Positions 24,557 to 33,705 of a stretch of DNA of 64,000 nucleotides are shown piece after piece. This DNA is from Mycobacterium sp. (GTDB lineage: Bacteria; Actinomycetota; Actinomycetes; Mycobacteriales; Mycobacteriaceae): positions 220,841 to 284,840 of the forward strand of contig RXJD01000003.1 in assembly GCA_003987775.1 (NCBI GenBank), in the 5' to 3' direction. Position 1 is the first letter of the stretch. Every line of letters starts with the position of its first letter. Both the position numbers and the translations under genes were made by a program. A model generated the notes under the pieces. That model was not told where the DNA came from, made no database searches, and worked only from the letters and a program-made list of their open reading frames with translations.

Positions 24557-25918
24557 ATGTCCTTTGTCACAGCGGTTCCGGAGTTCTTGACGGCGGCTGC
24601 CGCTGATCTGGGGACCATCGGGTCCTCGATCGGTGCGGCCAACACCGCGGCGGCGGGCCCGACGTCGGCGTTGCTGGCTGCGGGCAGCGACGAGGTGTCG
24701 GCTGCCGTCGCGGCGATCTTCAACGAGCACGCGCGGGGCTACCAAGCGCTCAGCGCCGGGGCAGCGGAATTCCACCAGCGGTTCATGCAACTGCTGGCAG
24801 CGGGCGCCGGTTCCTACGCCGGTGCCGAGGCCATCAATGCCAATCCGCTGCAGAACTTCCTCAATCAGGTCAATGGGGTCGCCGAGACGCTGCTGGGGCG
24901 CCCGTTGATCGGCGACGGTCGCGACGGTGTCGACGGAACCGGCGCGAGGGGACAGAACGGTGGATTGCTGTGGGGAAACGGCGGTAACGGCGGGTCGGGG
25001 GCGGCCGGACAGAACGGCGGTCGTGGCGGCGACGGTGGCTTCTTGTTCGGCAACGGTGGCCGCGGCGGGGCCGGAGGCGCCGTTCCCAATGGCTTCGCGG
25101 GTTTCGGCGGTAACGGCGGCAACGCAGTCGGGCTGTTCGGCAACGGCGGCGCGGGCGGTGTCGGCGGAGCCGGCGGTACCGGGGTCGCCGGCGACGGCGG
25201 CGATGGTGGCGGCGGCGGGTTCCTGTTCGGCAACGGTGGCGTCGGCGGTGCGGGCGGACGCGGCTTCGTCGCCGGCTGGGGCGGCTTCGGCGGAGACGCC
25301 CTGGGCTTGCTCTACGGCGCCGGCGGCACCGGGGGTGCCGGCGGAGCCACCCCCTTCAACGGTGGCGTTCCCGGCCTCGGCGGTACCGGTGGCAGCGGCA
25401 ACATCCTGTTCAACCTGATCAGCACCGGGGCCGACGGCGGTGCCGGCGGCGACGCCGTCGGCAATACCACCGGTGGGCAGGGCGGGCAGGGCGGCAGCGG
25501 CGCCGGTCAGTGGCTCGGCTTCGGCGGCGCCGGCGGGGTCGGCGGCGCTTCGCTGGGCACCGGGACGGGCGGGCCCGGTGGGTTCGGCGGCGACGGCGGG
25601 GCCTTCTTCGGCCTCGGCGGGGCCGGCGGTAACGGCGGGGCTGCGGATGTCGGGGGCAAAGGCGGAGTAGGCGGGCTTGGTGGCCTCGGCGGCATCGTCT
25701 TCGGGCTCGGCGGCGCCGGCGGGAACGGCTTCGGTGCCGCCAACCTGGCAGTGGGCGGCAACGGCGGACAGGGTGGCTACGGCGGCATCCTGTTCGGCAT
25801 CGGCGGCCATGGCGGCAACGGGGGCATCGGAGCCACTCCGGGCATCGGCGCACCCGGCGGGTTCGGGGCTTATCTGCTGTTCGGCCCTAACGGGGCGCCG
25901 GGGTTGACGCCCGCCTGA
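24557..25918 (+). CDS. PE_PGRS family protein
   Basis: A 453-residue PE_PGRS protein. The PE domain covers about 1-95 (MSFVTAVPEFLTAAAADLG, ending with a YxxxE-like YAGAEAINA), with a linker GRPLIGDGRDG at about 115. The remainder is glycine-rich GGxGGx repeats interrupted by LFGNGG/LFGxGGAGG units, and it ends in LLFGPNGAPG. A CGGAGGTCGAA ribosome-binding site precedes the ATG. PE proteins are exported by ESX-5 (known for the family) to the cell surface. It converges with another PE_PGRS gene with only 22 bp between stops. Confidence 0.95.
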   Translation: MSFVTAVPEFLTAAAADLGTIGSSIGAANTAAAGPTSALLAAGSDEVSAAVAAIFNEHARGYQALSAGAAEFHQRFMQLLAAGAGSYAGAEAINANPLQNFLNQVNGVAETLLGRPLIGDGRDGVDGTGARGQNGGLLWGNGGNGGSGAAGQNGGRGGDGGFLFGNGGRGGAGGAVPNGFAGFGGNGGNAVGLFGNGGAGGVGGAGGTGVAGDGGDGGGGGFLFGNGGVGGAGGRGFVAGWGGFGGDALGLLYGAGGTGGAGGATPFNGGVPGLGGTGGSGNILFNLISTGADGGAGGDAVGNTTGGQGGQGGSGAGQWLGFGGAGGVGGASLGTGTGGPGGFGGDGGAFFGLGGAGGNGGAADVGGKGGVGGLGGLGGIVFGLGGAGGNGFGAANLAVGGNGGQGGYGGILFGIGGHGGNGGIGATPGIGAPGGFGAYLLFGPNGAPGLTPA

Positions 25919-25940
25919 GTGAGGAGAAGCGGCTTATCGA

Positions 25941-28900
25941 TCAACCGGATTGACCGTCGCCGCCACTAGTCGTGGCCAGATACGAGGCGCCCCCGTGGCC
26001 GCCGGCGCCGGGGAAGGCGCTCCCGCCGTTGCCGCCGAATTGGTCGCCGAAGTTCCCGAAGGCCCCGCTGCCACCGTCGCCGCCATCGACCCCACTGCTA
26101 CCTGCCCGCCCTTGCAAGCCCGCGTTGCTCGTGGCCGCGCTACCGCCGCCACCACCGCCCCCGACGGCGGCACCCAGACCGGTACCGCCGGCGCCACCAA
26201 AGCCGTTTAGCGCCTGGCCATTCCCGGCGAAGTTGGAGGAGTTGCCTCCAGTACCGCCCGTTCCGGAAACGGCGCCGATGCCGCCTGCCGCGCCCCCTCC
26301 GCCGCCACCGCCGCCGAATGCGATCTCGTCCATAGCGGCGCCTCCGCCACCGCCACCACCACCGCCACCCCTGCCGCCGACCGCACCCAGGGCGGCGGCA
26401 CCTCCGCCGCCACTACCACCGCCGCCTCCGCCAGCGGCGGCGCGGGTAATCAGGTTGACTGCCGTGCCGCCCGTGCCGCCGGTACCGCCCTTACCTCCGC
26501 TGCCACCGATGGCAGCGCCTCCTCCGCCGTCGCCGCCGCGGCCACCCGCGCCCCCGCCGCCCCCTCCTCCGGAGAACCCGGTGTGCGGGAAGGTGGTTCC
26601 AGAGTTGTTGGCGCCACCGATGCCGCCGTTACCGCCGTTGCCGCCGTTGCCACCTTGGCCGCCGAGGGTATTGCCAACCCCGGGTGCCCCGCCGGTGCCA
26701 CCGGCTCCGCCAGTACCACCCTGGCCGCCGGCTTTACTGGTGGTGCCGGCGGCTTTGGTGATATCGGCACCGCCTAGGCCGCCGGACCCGCCGGACCCAC
26801 CCTTGCCGCCGTTACCGCCCGCACCACCGCCGACACCGTTGATGCCGGCGCCACCCGTGCCACCGGTGCCGCCTGCACCGCCATTACCCCCGCTACCGCC
26901 GGCAGTAGCCTCGATGGGCGCTTCCGCGGAGATGCCGTCGAGACCCGACGCGCCATTGCCGCCATTGCCACCGATCCCGCCGGTGCCGCCGGTGCCGATC
27001 CCCCCGTCGGTGCCGCCATCGGTCCCACTGCCCGCAGCACCGGCGGTCCCGCCGGTACCGCCCTGACCACCAGCCCCACCGGCGCCGCCGGAGAAGCCGG
27101 TGTTGGCGCCGCCTAATCCTCCGGTTCCGCCAACACCGCCAACGCCGCCCTTCCCGCCGTTACCACCACCGGCGCCGTTGGCCCCGGCGCCGCCGGAACC
27201 GCCTCGGCCGCCGGCGCCGCCCTGTCCGCCCGGGCCGCCCGCGGTGGCCGCATTCCCGGACGCGCCATCGACGCCGGCACCTCCACTGCCGCCGTTGCCG
27301 CCGAGACCGCCGGTGCCTCCGGTGCCGATACTGCCGTCGGCACCGCCGTCAACGCCTGCACCGGCCGCCCCCGCAGCACCTCCGGTACCACCTTGACCGC
27401 CGGCGGCACCCGCCCCACCGGTATTGCCTGTGTTGTTTCCGCCGTTGCTGCCGGCCCCGCCGGATCCACCGACGCCACCCCTGCCGCCGGCACCGCCACC
27501 GAGGCCGTTGAAGCCGCCCCCTCCCGAACCCCCTCGGCCGCCAGCGCCGCCCTGTCCACCCTGGTTACCTTGGACGGGATCAGCGCCCGAGGCACCTGCG
27601 ATGGTGTTGTCGGCCCCCGCCCCACCATTGCCTCCCAAACCACCGACACCGCCCGTTCCGCCGGTACCGGTTGAGCCGCCGTCGGTGCCTTTGCCGGCCG
27701 CGCCCGCAGCACCTCCGGTACCGCCCTGACCACCGGCGGCACCCGCTCCTCCGGTGATACCGGTGTTGTCTCCACCGTTGCTGCCGGCCCCACCCGAGCC
27801 ACCGACGCCGCCTTTGCCGCCGGCGCCACCTCCAGTACCGCCGAATCCGGCACCGCCGTCACCGCCTTTTCCACCCGCACCACCCTCGCCGCCCTGATTG
27901 CCCGCGAGCGGATCCGCACCCGAGGCACCAGCACTGGCATTGTCGGCACCAGCCCCGCCGTTTCCACCCAACCCACCCACGCCCCCCGTGCCGCCGCTTC
28001 CGACTGCGCCGCCGTCGGTGCCGTTACCCGCCGCACCCGCGGCCCCACCGGTTCCGCCCTGACCCCCGGCCGCTCCCGCTCCACCGGTGATGCCGGTGTT
28101 ATTTCCGCCGTTGCTGCCGGCCCCACCGGACCCACCGACGCCGCCTTTGCCGCCGGCGCCACCTCCGACACCGCCGATACCGGCACCGCCCGCACCTCCT
28201 TGACCGCCGGCGCCGCCTTGCCCGCCCTGGTTACCCGTTACAGGAGTTGCACCCGAGGCCCCGGCGGCGTCGTTGTCTGCCCCTGTCCCGCCGTTGCCAC
28301 CCAAACCGCCGACGCCGCCGGTGCCGATGCCGCCAAGGGCGCCGCCGTCGGTACCGCTGCCCCCGGCACCCGCTGCTCCCCCGGTGCCACCCTGACCGCC
28401 GACGGCACCGCTTCCGCCGGTGATGCCGGTATTGGCACCCCCCTGTCCACCGGTACCGCCGACGCCTCCGACACCGCCTTTCCCGCCGGCTCCACCCCCG
28501 ACACCGCCAATTCCGGCGCCGCCGGCACCGCCTTTACCACCCGCGCCGCCCTGGCCACCGGGGTCTCCCCCGGTCGGCGTGACACCGGGCTGGCCGTCCA
28601 AGCCGGCCGCACCGCCACCCCCGGTACCCCCGGTGCCGCCGACGCCACCGACACCGTTCGCGCCGTGGGCACCGGCCGCACCGCCGATGTTGAAGGGAGT
28701 CGTCACTGCACCCCCGACCCCACCGGCTCCGGCGCTGCCGCCACCTCCACCGCTCCCACCGTCGCCCCCGATAGTGCCGTTGCCGCCGTGCCCGCCCTGG
28801 CCGCCGACACCGCCCAGGCCACCGGACCCGCCCGTACCAGCTGAGCCACCGATCAGTGACTGATCGGTGCCCCCGGCCCCGCCATTACCACCCACCCCGC

Positions 28901-29738
28901 CCATTCCGCCCGCGTGCCCGCTCAGTCCGCCGGGCCCCGGAGCACCCGCAGCACCGGAGGCCCCGGCACCGCCAATTCCACCAACCCCACCAGCCCCGGC
29001 TGACCCGAACAGCGAGATCAGCTGCCGGTTCGCCCCACCGGCCCCACCGTCGCCGCCCGCCCCGCCGGCCTGAAGGGTGCCGGCCGCGCCGGCCGCACCC
29101 GCTCCACCCGCACCGCCGGCCCCGCCGTTGCCGCCACCGAGAAATCCGTTTGCACCGCCGGATCCGCCGACGCCGCCCGCTCCGCCCGGGGTAGTGGCAT
29201 TCCCGCCGGCGCCACCGGCGCCACCCGCACCCCACAAGCCGGCCGATCCACCGCGGCCACCCGTCAGTCCGGGGGCACCCGATCCGCCGTCACCGCCGTT
29301 GCCCCAGATCCACCCGCCATCGCCACCGGCTTGCCCGGTGCCCGGCGCGCCATTGGCGCCGTTACCGATCAACGGGCGACCCGTGAGCGCCCTGATCGGG
29401 TCGAATGCCACCAGACTCTGGATGTCTTGCGTCAGTGTCTGCAACGAAGCCGCGCTCGAGGCCTCCGCTGCCGAATACCTCCCAGCACCTGCCAGGAGGT
29501 TCTGTACCAATCCCGTGTGCACAAGCGCCATACGAGCACTCAACGTCTGGAAGTCCTGCGCATAGGTACCGAAGAGGTTGGTCACAGCCGCTGACACCTC
29601 GTCGCCGGCCGGTGGTGCGATGGTCGTGGTCCACGGCGCCGCCGTGACACCGGCGGCCCGAAGAGCGTCTCCAATTCCGTCCACCTCGGTCGCTGCCGCG
29701 ATCAGAACCTCGGGATGGATGAATACAAAAGACGACAT
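25941..29738 (-). CDS. Large PE_PGRS family protein with tandem 111-residue repeats
   Basis: A 1265-residue PE_PGRS protein. The PE domain is at about 1-95 (MSSFVFIHPEVLIAAATEV; RYSAAEASSAA carries the YxxxE-type export motif), followed by the GRPLIGNGANG linker at about 120-130. The PGRS domain contains five consecutive 111-residue repeats (about 394-950), then a region with runs of GGGGG and a less repetitive C-terminus. A GGAGG site precedes the ATG. It probably goes to the cell surface by ESX-5. Proline-rich frames on the opposite strand are shadows of this GC-rich repeat. Confidence 0.95.
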   Translation of the reverse strand: MSSFVFIHPEVLIAAATEVDGIGDALRAAGVTAAPWTTTIAPPAGDEVSAAVTNLFGTYAQDFQTLSARMALVHTGLVQNLLAGAGRYSAAEASSAASLQTLTQDIQSLVAFDPIRALTGRPLIGNGANGAPGTGQAGGDGGWIWGNGGDGGSGAPGLTGGRGGSAGLWGAGGAGGAGGNATTPGGAGGVGGSGGANGFLGGGNGGAGGAGGAGAAGAAGTLQAGGAGGDGGAGGANRQLISLFGSAGAGGVGGIGGAGASGAAGAPGPGGLSGHAGGMGGVGGNGGAGGTDQSLIGGSAGTGGSGGLGGVGGQGGHGGNGTIGGDGGSGGGGGSAGAGGVGGAVTTPFNIGGAAGAHGANGVGGVGGTGGTGGGGAAGLDGQPGVTPTGGDPGGQGGAGGKGGAGGAGIGGVGGGAGGKGGVGGVGGTGGQGGANTGITGGSGAVGGQGGTGGAAGAGGSGTDGGALGGIGTGGVGGLGGNGGTGADNDAAGASGATPVTGNQGGQGGAGGQGGAGGAGIGGVGGGAGGKGGVGGSGGAGSNGGNNTGITGGAGAAGGQGGTGGAAGAAGNGTDGGAVGSGGTGGVGGLGGNGGAGADNASAGASGADPLAGNQGGEGGAGGKGGDGGAGFGGTGGGAGGKGGVGGSGGAGSNGGDNTGITGGAGAAGGQGGTGGAAGAAGKGTDGGSTGTGGTGGVGGLGGNGGAGADNTIAGASGADPVQGNQGGQGGAGGRGGSGGGGFNGLGGGAGGRGGVGGSGGAGSNGGNNTGNTGGAGAAGGQGGTGGAAGAAGAGVDGGADGSIGTGGTGGLGGNGGSGGAGVDGASGNAATAGGPGGQGGAGGRGGSGGAGANGAGGGNGGKGGVGGVGGTGGLGGANTGFSGGAGGAGGQGGTGGTAGAAGSGTDGGTDGGIGTGGTGGIGGNGGNGASGLDGISAEAPIEATAGGSGGNGGAGGTGGTGGAGINGVGGGAGGNGGKGGSGGSGGLGGADITKAAGTTSKAGGQGGTGGAGGTGGAPGVGNTLGGQGGNGGNGGNGGIGGANNSGTTFPHTGFSGGGGGGGAGGRGGDGGGGAAIGGSGGKGGTGGTGGTAVNLITRAAAGGGGGGSGGGGAAALGAVGGRGGGGGGGGGGAAMDEIAFGGGGGGGGAAGGIGAVSGTGGTGGNSSNFAGNGQALNGFGGAGGTGLGAAVGGGGGGGSAATSNAGLQGRAGSSGVDGGDGGSGAFGNFGDQFGGNGGSAFPGAGGHGGASYLATTSGGDGQSG
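26890..28559 (-). repeat. Tandem ~333-bp (111-residue) repeats in PE_PGRS
   Basis: Five consecutive units of about 333 bp within the gene. Each codes GGQGGAGGxGG, then GGVGGxGG, N-T-G-I-T-G-G, GGQGGTGGAAGA, TDGG, GGLGGNGG, ADN-x-AGASGA-x-P and GNQ. Units 1-4 are closest; unit 5 is more diverged and a degenerate sixth follows. The spacing shows, for example, in the GGATCxGC(A/G)CCCGAGGCACC block at about 27580 and 27910. Confidence 0.8.
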
Positions 29739-30370
29739 ATTGGCCTCCGGGCCTCATGCGGAATTTCAAAACTGCGCCGCGCACGCTACTCCGGCAGGAG
29801 ATCATTTTCTACCAATTCTCGACCTTTCCAGCCGAAAATACCGCGAGCGCGTCAGGCCGGGCCCGGGGAGGCCAGGACTTCCTCGACCGCGGCCCGTAAG
29901 CGTGAAAACGCGGTTGTTATGCACTTTTGGCGACTGGTGCGGTGGCATGAGTCCGTGGAGCCACGCTCCCGGATCCTTCGTTCAAGCGACGGGCGAGTGC
30001 CGTGCGCCCAGTGGCGTGTTACGAAAACAGCGGCCGCCATACCGCCAGAACCACATATTGATATTCGATTCTAAAACGTGAATTTTAGTGCAGTGGGTGA
30101 CATGAAACGGACTTAGTGAATTCGTGCACAGACTTTAATAATTTCGGTGTACCCGGCGTCGGCCCACACCGAACGCGTCATCGATCCCGAGGCGCGCGCG
30201 GATTCGACTGCCGCTTGCAACGATCCGCTGCACAACGTCCGCCCGCGACAGGGCCGTCGGCCACTCGACGACCGAATCACAGCCAAACGCAACTTCTTTC
30301 ATGCCGCCCGGACACAGTAGGACCGGGCGCAACCTGCCGGACCTGCCCGGCAGTGAAGGCGCTAGACCGT
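29739..30370. other. Intergenic region upstream of PE_PGRS and downstream of cellulase
   Basis: About 630 bp with no supportable gene. It should contain the promoter and leader of the large PE_PGRS gene (minus strand). A low-GC patch at about 30050-30115 includes the short dyad CTAAAA-cgtgaa-TTTTAG at 30071-30088; a terminator-like hairpin lies at 30334-30353. Confidence 0.6.
30334..30353 (-). terminator. Terminator-like hairpin after the cellulase gene
   Basis: CTGCCGG, six bases, CCGGCAG: perfect 7-bp stem 18 bp beyond the cellulase stop on the minus strand. There is no strong U-tract, as is common for mycobacterial hairpin terminators. Confidence 0.45.
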
Positions 30371-31372
30371 TTACTGACCCGCGTTCTGGGCCAGATCGAT
30401 GGCGTACTGGCTCACGAAGTGGCCCGCCGACGCGCCGCCGTTGCACGACCCGTCGGACTCACCGGGACGCTTGACCCACAGGTAGGCGTCGGCGTGCGCG
30501 CCCGCCGTCGCCGTGGTGGGCGGGGTGCCCAGGGCGCGCCCGGACGGGTTGCACCAACTCAGCGCGGAGTCGGGCGCCGGCCCGGCCCCGTTGCGCGACG
30601 TGTCGATCACGTAGTGCGCACCGCCCGTCATCCCCGAGATGGCTTCGCCGTAGCCGGTTTCCTCATCGGTGCTGAAGAAGTTCGAGACGTTGAGGCTGAA
30701 CCCACGCGCGTGGGTCACACCGACCTGGTTGAGCCGGTTGGCGATCTCCTCGGCACTCAGCCAGCGCGAGTGCCCGCCGTCGACGTAGACCGCGGCGGCC
30801 GGATCGCGGGTCAGCGTGTCCACCGCGTAGCGGATCAGGTCGAAGCGTTCCTGACGCTGGTCGGCCGACAGGCAGTCGGCCATGTCGAGGGCGTCGGGTT
30901 CGACGATGATCGCCGCCGGCGAACCGCCCAGGCCGGACGAGATGCTGTCGATCCACGCGCGGTAGTCCGCACCGGAGGCGAAGCCACCCGAGGCGTAACT
31001 GCCGCAGTCGCGATGCGGGATTCCGTACAGCGCGAAGATCGGCATGCTGCCGGCGGCCTGCGCGGCGCCGGTGTAGCTCGCGACCCGCCCGCCGACCGAA
31101 CCGGCCGGGAACGCCTGGTCGAGCCAGTACGCCTGCGGGGTGTTGGCGATGGCCGTCAGCTGCGCACTTCCCGGATTGGCATTATGGGCCGCCATCGCCG
31201 CCGACGCCGGGTCGACGTAGAAGGACTGTCCGGCCAGCGGATTCGACGAATCGACCAGACGCAGGGCCGGGGCGGACTGCGTCAGGCCGGCCGACAGAGC
31301 CGTGGCCGCGACGGCCGTGACAGTCAGGAAAGGAGCGATCCAGCGGGAAACTGCGCGCGCAGCTGTTGACAT
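30371..31372 (-). CDS. celA1: Secreted glycoside hydrolase family 6 endoglucanase (CelA1-like)
   Basis: A 333-residue GH6 cellulase that cleaves beta-1,4-glucan with inversion. A signal peptide or anchor at about 1-35 (RWIAPFLTVTAVAATALSAG) precedes FYVDPASAAM. The catalytic acid lies in IIVEPDALDM; further GH6 landmarks are YVDGGHSRWLS, GFSLNVSNFF, VIDTSRNGAG, WCNPSGRALG and LWVKRPGESDGSC. Sequence and order correspond to the Mycobacterium tuberculosis CelA1 type. The ATG at 31372 is chosen from the signal peptide, with a GTG directly before it; the frame continues upstream through AT-rich DNA, so a longer N-terminus is possible. It may act on environmental cellulose or on the organism's own biofilm glucan. 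Confidence 0.9.
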   Translation of the reverse strand: MSTAARAVSRWIAPFLTVTAVAATALSAGLTQSAPALRLVDSSNPLAGQSFYVDPASAAMAAHNANPGSAQLTAIANTPQAYWLDQAFPAGSVGGRVASYTGAAQAAGSMPIFALYGIPHRDCGSYASGGFASGADYRAWIDSISSGLGGSPAAIIVEPDALDMADCLSADQRQERFDLIRYAVDTLTRDPAAAVYVDGGHSRWLSAEEIANRLNQVGVTHARGFSLNVSNFFSTDEETGYGEAISGMTGGAHYVIDTSRNGAGPAPDSALSWCNPSGRALGTPPTTATAGAHADAYLWVKRPGESDGSCNGGASAGHFVSQYAIDLAQNAGQ

Positions 31373-31431
31373 CACGCCAGTAAAATAATGCCGAATTGTG
31401 ATAATCGCCAATCCTCGGCGACGGCTCGGAC

Positions 31432-32247
31432 TCAGTGCCCCTTGAACTCGTCCATCGAGTTGTAGACGCCAACGCGGCGCAGGTAGAAGTCGCGCAGCCG
31501 GATCGGCAACACGGCGCTGAGCACCTTGTTCATCTTCGACGTCCACGGAATGACGACGAACGGGCTGCCCTGCAGCATCGCCTTCCACGTCTCGGCGACG
31601 ACGTCCTCCTGCTCGAGCATGGGGGTGAACAGGATGCCTTTGGCGCCGTCGAACATGCCCGTGTTGATGTAGGTCGGGCAGACCGTGGTGATCTTCACCT
31701 GGTCGTGGCCGGCCTGTTCCAGCTCGAGCCGCACGGAATCGGAGAAGCCGATCGCCGCCCACTTGGACGCCGCATATGCGGCCATCCGCGGAATGGCGTT
31801 GAGTCCGGCCGACGATGCGATGTTGACCAGCCGGCATTGTGCGCCCGACTGGATCATGGCCGGCAGAAATTCCCGGGCGACCAGCATCGGGCCGATGGAG
31901 TTGACCTCGACGGTGAGTGTGAAGTCGCGTGGCTCGTTCTCCCAGAAGTAGCCGTTGCCCCGCACGATGCCGGCGTTGTTGAACAGCACGTGGATCGTGC
32001 CGACGGTGCTACGGACCTGCTCGGCGGCCTCAGCGACTCGCTCCTGTGAGGTGACGTCGACCGTGTCGTAGTGGATGGTGCCCCCAGCCGCCTCCAACTC
32101 GGTTGCGGTCTCCTTCAGCGCCGCCTCGTTCGCATCCCACAGGGTCACCGACGCTGCGCCCTCTTTGACGGCCTGGGTGGCGAACAGCTTGCCGAGGCCC
32201 ATGGCGGCGCCGGTGACTAGGACGTTGGTGCCTTTGACGGATTGCAT
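31432..32247 (-). CDS. Short-chain dehydrogenase/reductase
   Basis: A 271-residue classical SDR with TGAAMGLG (about 12-19), the cofactor Asp in LWDANE, NNAG, Ser in NIASSAG and active-site YAASK. The C-terminus (about 225-271) is extended and hydrophobic (LSAVLPIRLRDFYLRR), as in SDRs that associate with membranes and act on lipids or retinol-like substrates. It lies 59 bp upstream of the cellulase on the same strand; no functional link is evident. Confidence 0.9.
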   Translation of the reverse strand: MQSVKGTNVLVTGAAMGLGKLFATQAVKEGAASVTLWDANEAALKETATELEAAGGTIHYDTVDVTSQERVAEAAEQVRSTVGTIHVLFNNAGIVRGNGYFWENEPRDFTLTVEVNSIGPMLVAREFLPAMIQSGAQCRLVNIASSAGLNAIPRMAAYAASKWAAIGFSDSVRLELEQAGHDQVKITTVCPTYINTGMFDGAKGILFTPMLEQEDVVAETWKAMLQGSPFVVIPWTSKMNKVLSAVLPIRLRDFYLRRVGVYNSMDEFKGH

Positions 32248-32389
32248 GACTGAGCTCCTCTGGGCATCGTCGGTGAAGCAACGGGTAGCTCCTACCGTTC
32301 TATCTCATCGGCTGCCGGGGCGATGAGTTTGGCGACGTTCGCTGGTCTGACCCGTTGACCGAGATATCGCGTGCAGATGAGGAAAAGTC

Positions 32390-33016
32390 ATGGGCCACAT
32401 CCACATTGAGCTGTTTTCCACCCTCGACCTGGTCGGGCAGGCACCCGGCGGTCCGGATGAGGACCCGGACGGCTTTCCCTTCGGCGGCTGGCAGGCGCCG
32501 CTGATGAACGAGACCAGCGGTGCGCAGGTCGTCGCCGCCTACGAGGGCACCGACGCGCTGCTGCTCGGCCGGCGGACGTACGACATCTTCGCCGCCTACT
32601 GGCCGCATCAACAGGACGGCCCGATCGCCACGCTGTTCAACAGCGTGCCGAAGTACGTGGCATCGCGCGGCCGGCCCGACCTGCCGTGGGCGGGGTCAAC
32701 ACAGCTGAGCCGGGACCTGGCCGGCGCGGTGCGCGAGATCCGGGACCGGCATGACCACATCAAAGTGGTGGGCAGCCTGAACCTGGTGCAAACCTTGCTG
32801 CGGGAAAAGCTCTTCGACCGCCTGGACCTCTGGGTGCACCCGATCGTGCTCGGCGTCGGAAAGAAGGTGTTCGACGGCGGCGCGGTACCGACGAACCTGA
32901 GGCTCCTGGAACCGCCGGTGGCCGGCCCGACCGGCACGGTGCAGCTGCGTTACGAGCTCGCGGACGGCACGCCCGCGACCGGTGACATGAGCGCGCGTCA
33001 GACTGCGGCCCGGTAG
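32390..33016 (+). CDS. Dihydrofolate reductase-like (RibD C-terminal domain) protein
   Basis: A 208-residue protein of the RibD_C/DHFR-like superfamily. It has IHIELFSTLDLVGQAPG at the N-terminus, LLLGRRTYDIFAAYWP (about 62-77), KVVGSLNLVQTLL and DRLDLWVHPIVLGVGKKVF, the usual order for NADPH-binding YyaP/YwjB-type reductases. It is unlikely to be the folate DHFR. Its 3' end overlaps the convergent TetR gene by 19 bp. Confidence 0.88.
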   Translation: MGHIHIELFSTLDLVGQAPGGPDEDPDGFPFGGWQAPLMNETSGAQVVAAYEGTDALLLGRRTYDIFAAYWPHQQDGPIATLFNSVPKYVASRGRPDLPWAGSTQLSRDLAGAVREIRDRHDHIKVVGSLNLVQTLLREKLFDRLDLWVHPIVLGVGKKVFDGGAVPTNLRLLEPPVAGPTGTVQLRYELADGTPATGDMSARQTAAR

Positions 33017-33627
33017 CCGGCCAGGAAAACCCGCACCGCGGACTGCGCCTGATAGTCGACGTCGAGGCCGGACTCCACCGCCGGTCCGCCGCAGAACAGC
33101 GCCTGATCGATGCACCGGCCGACGACCAGGAACGCGAAATGCTCTGCGGCGGTGTCGGGTTCGTGGATCTGAAGCAGCCCGCGCCGGTCCAGTCTGGCGA
33201 AGCACTCGGCGAAGGCGGTCAACATGCGGCGCGGTGCGCGGTCGTAATAGAGCGCCGCAAGCTCGGGCAGGCGGTTGGCTTCGCCGACGACCAGTCTGCG
33301 CAATTGCACGACGGGTTCCTGCAGGACCGCGCGCAGGTAGTCACCGGCGAGCGCGGTCAGATCCCGCTCCAGATCAGTGGTCTCCGCCAGCGCCGACACC
33401 CGGTCCAGAAATGCCGACACCGTCGTCTCGAGAGTCTCGTCGACGATGGCCATCAACAATTCGTGCTTGTCGCCGAAGTGCTTGTACACCGTCTGTTTCG
33501 ACACCGCGGCCGACGCGGCGATCGCGTCGACGCTGGTGCCGTGGTAACCGCCGGCCAGGAACAACTCCTGGCCCGCGGACAGGATGCTGTTCCGCTTGCG
33601 CGCCGAACGGCCCACTGGCTCGGTCAT
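32998..33627 (-). CDS. TetR/AcrR-family regulator
   Basis: A 209-residue TetR protein. The N-terminal HTH (about 9-55) has ILSAGQELFLAGGYHGTSVDAIAAS followed by VSKQTVYKHFGDKHELL. The C-terminal domain resembles AcrR/TetR_C_7-type ligand domains (LVVGEANRLPELAALYYDRAP). The ATG at 33627 starts directly before the HTH; longer upstream frames cross the divergent promoter and are rejected. Two 19-bp direct repeats lie 16-56 bp upstream, probable operators for itself and the divergent DUF998 gene. Confidence 0.9.
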   Translation of the reverse strand: MTEPVGRSARKRNSILSAGQELFLAGGYHGTSVDAIAASAAVSKQTVYKHFGDKHELLMAIVDETLETTVSAFLDRVSALAETTDLERDLTALAGDYLRAVLQEPVVQLRRLVVGEANRLPELAALYYDRAPRRMLTAFAECFARLDRRGLLQIHEPDTAAEHFAFLVVGRCIDQALFCGGPAVESGLDVDYQAQSAVRVFLAGYRAAV

Positions 33628-33642
33628 GCCGACCCTTCGTTT

Positions 33643-33683
33643 AGTACTGGACAGTCTAGTTTTGAGTACTGTACGGTCTAGTT
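33643..33683. promoter_or_regulatory. Tandem operator candidates between TetR and DUF998 genes
   Basis: Two direct copies, 22 bp apart: AGTACTGGACAGTCTAGTT (33643-33661) and AGTACTGTACGGTCTAGTT (33665-33683), 17 of 19 bases identical. Each contains a CTGnACnGTC core of the kind bound by TetR-family proteins. A two-turn spacing puts both on one face of the DNA. Confidence 0.65.
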
Positions 33684-33705
33684 CCATATTGACATGGAGG
33701 CCGCC

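Noticed and set aside
24900-28900. CRISPR-like regular repetition
   Set aside because: The regularity is the in-frame PGRS glycine repeat; there are no constant repeats with unique spacers.
25972-29565. Very proline-rich plus-strand frames over the large PE_PGRS gene
   Set aside because: They are complements of GGxGGx repeats; no start signals or domains.
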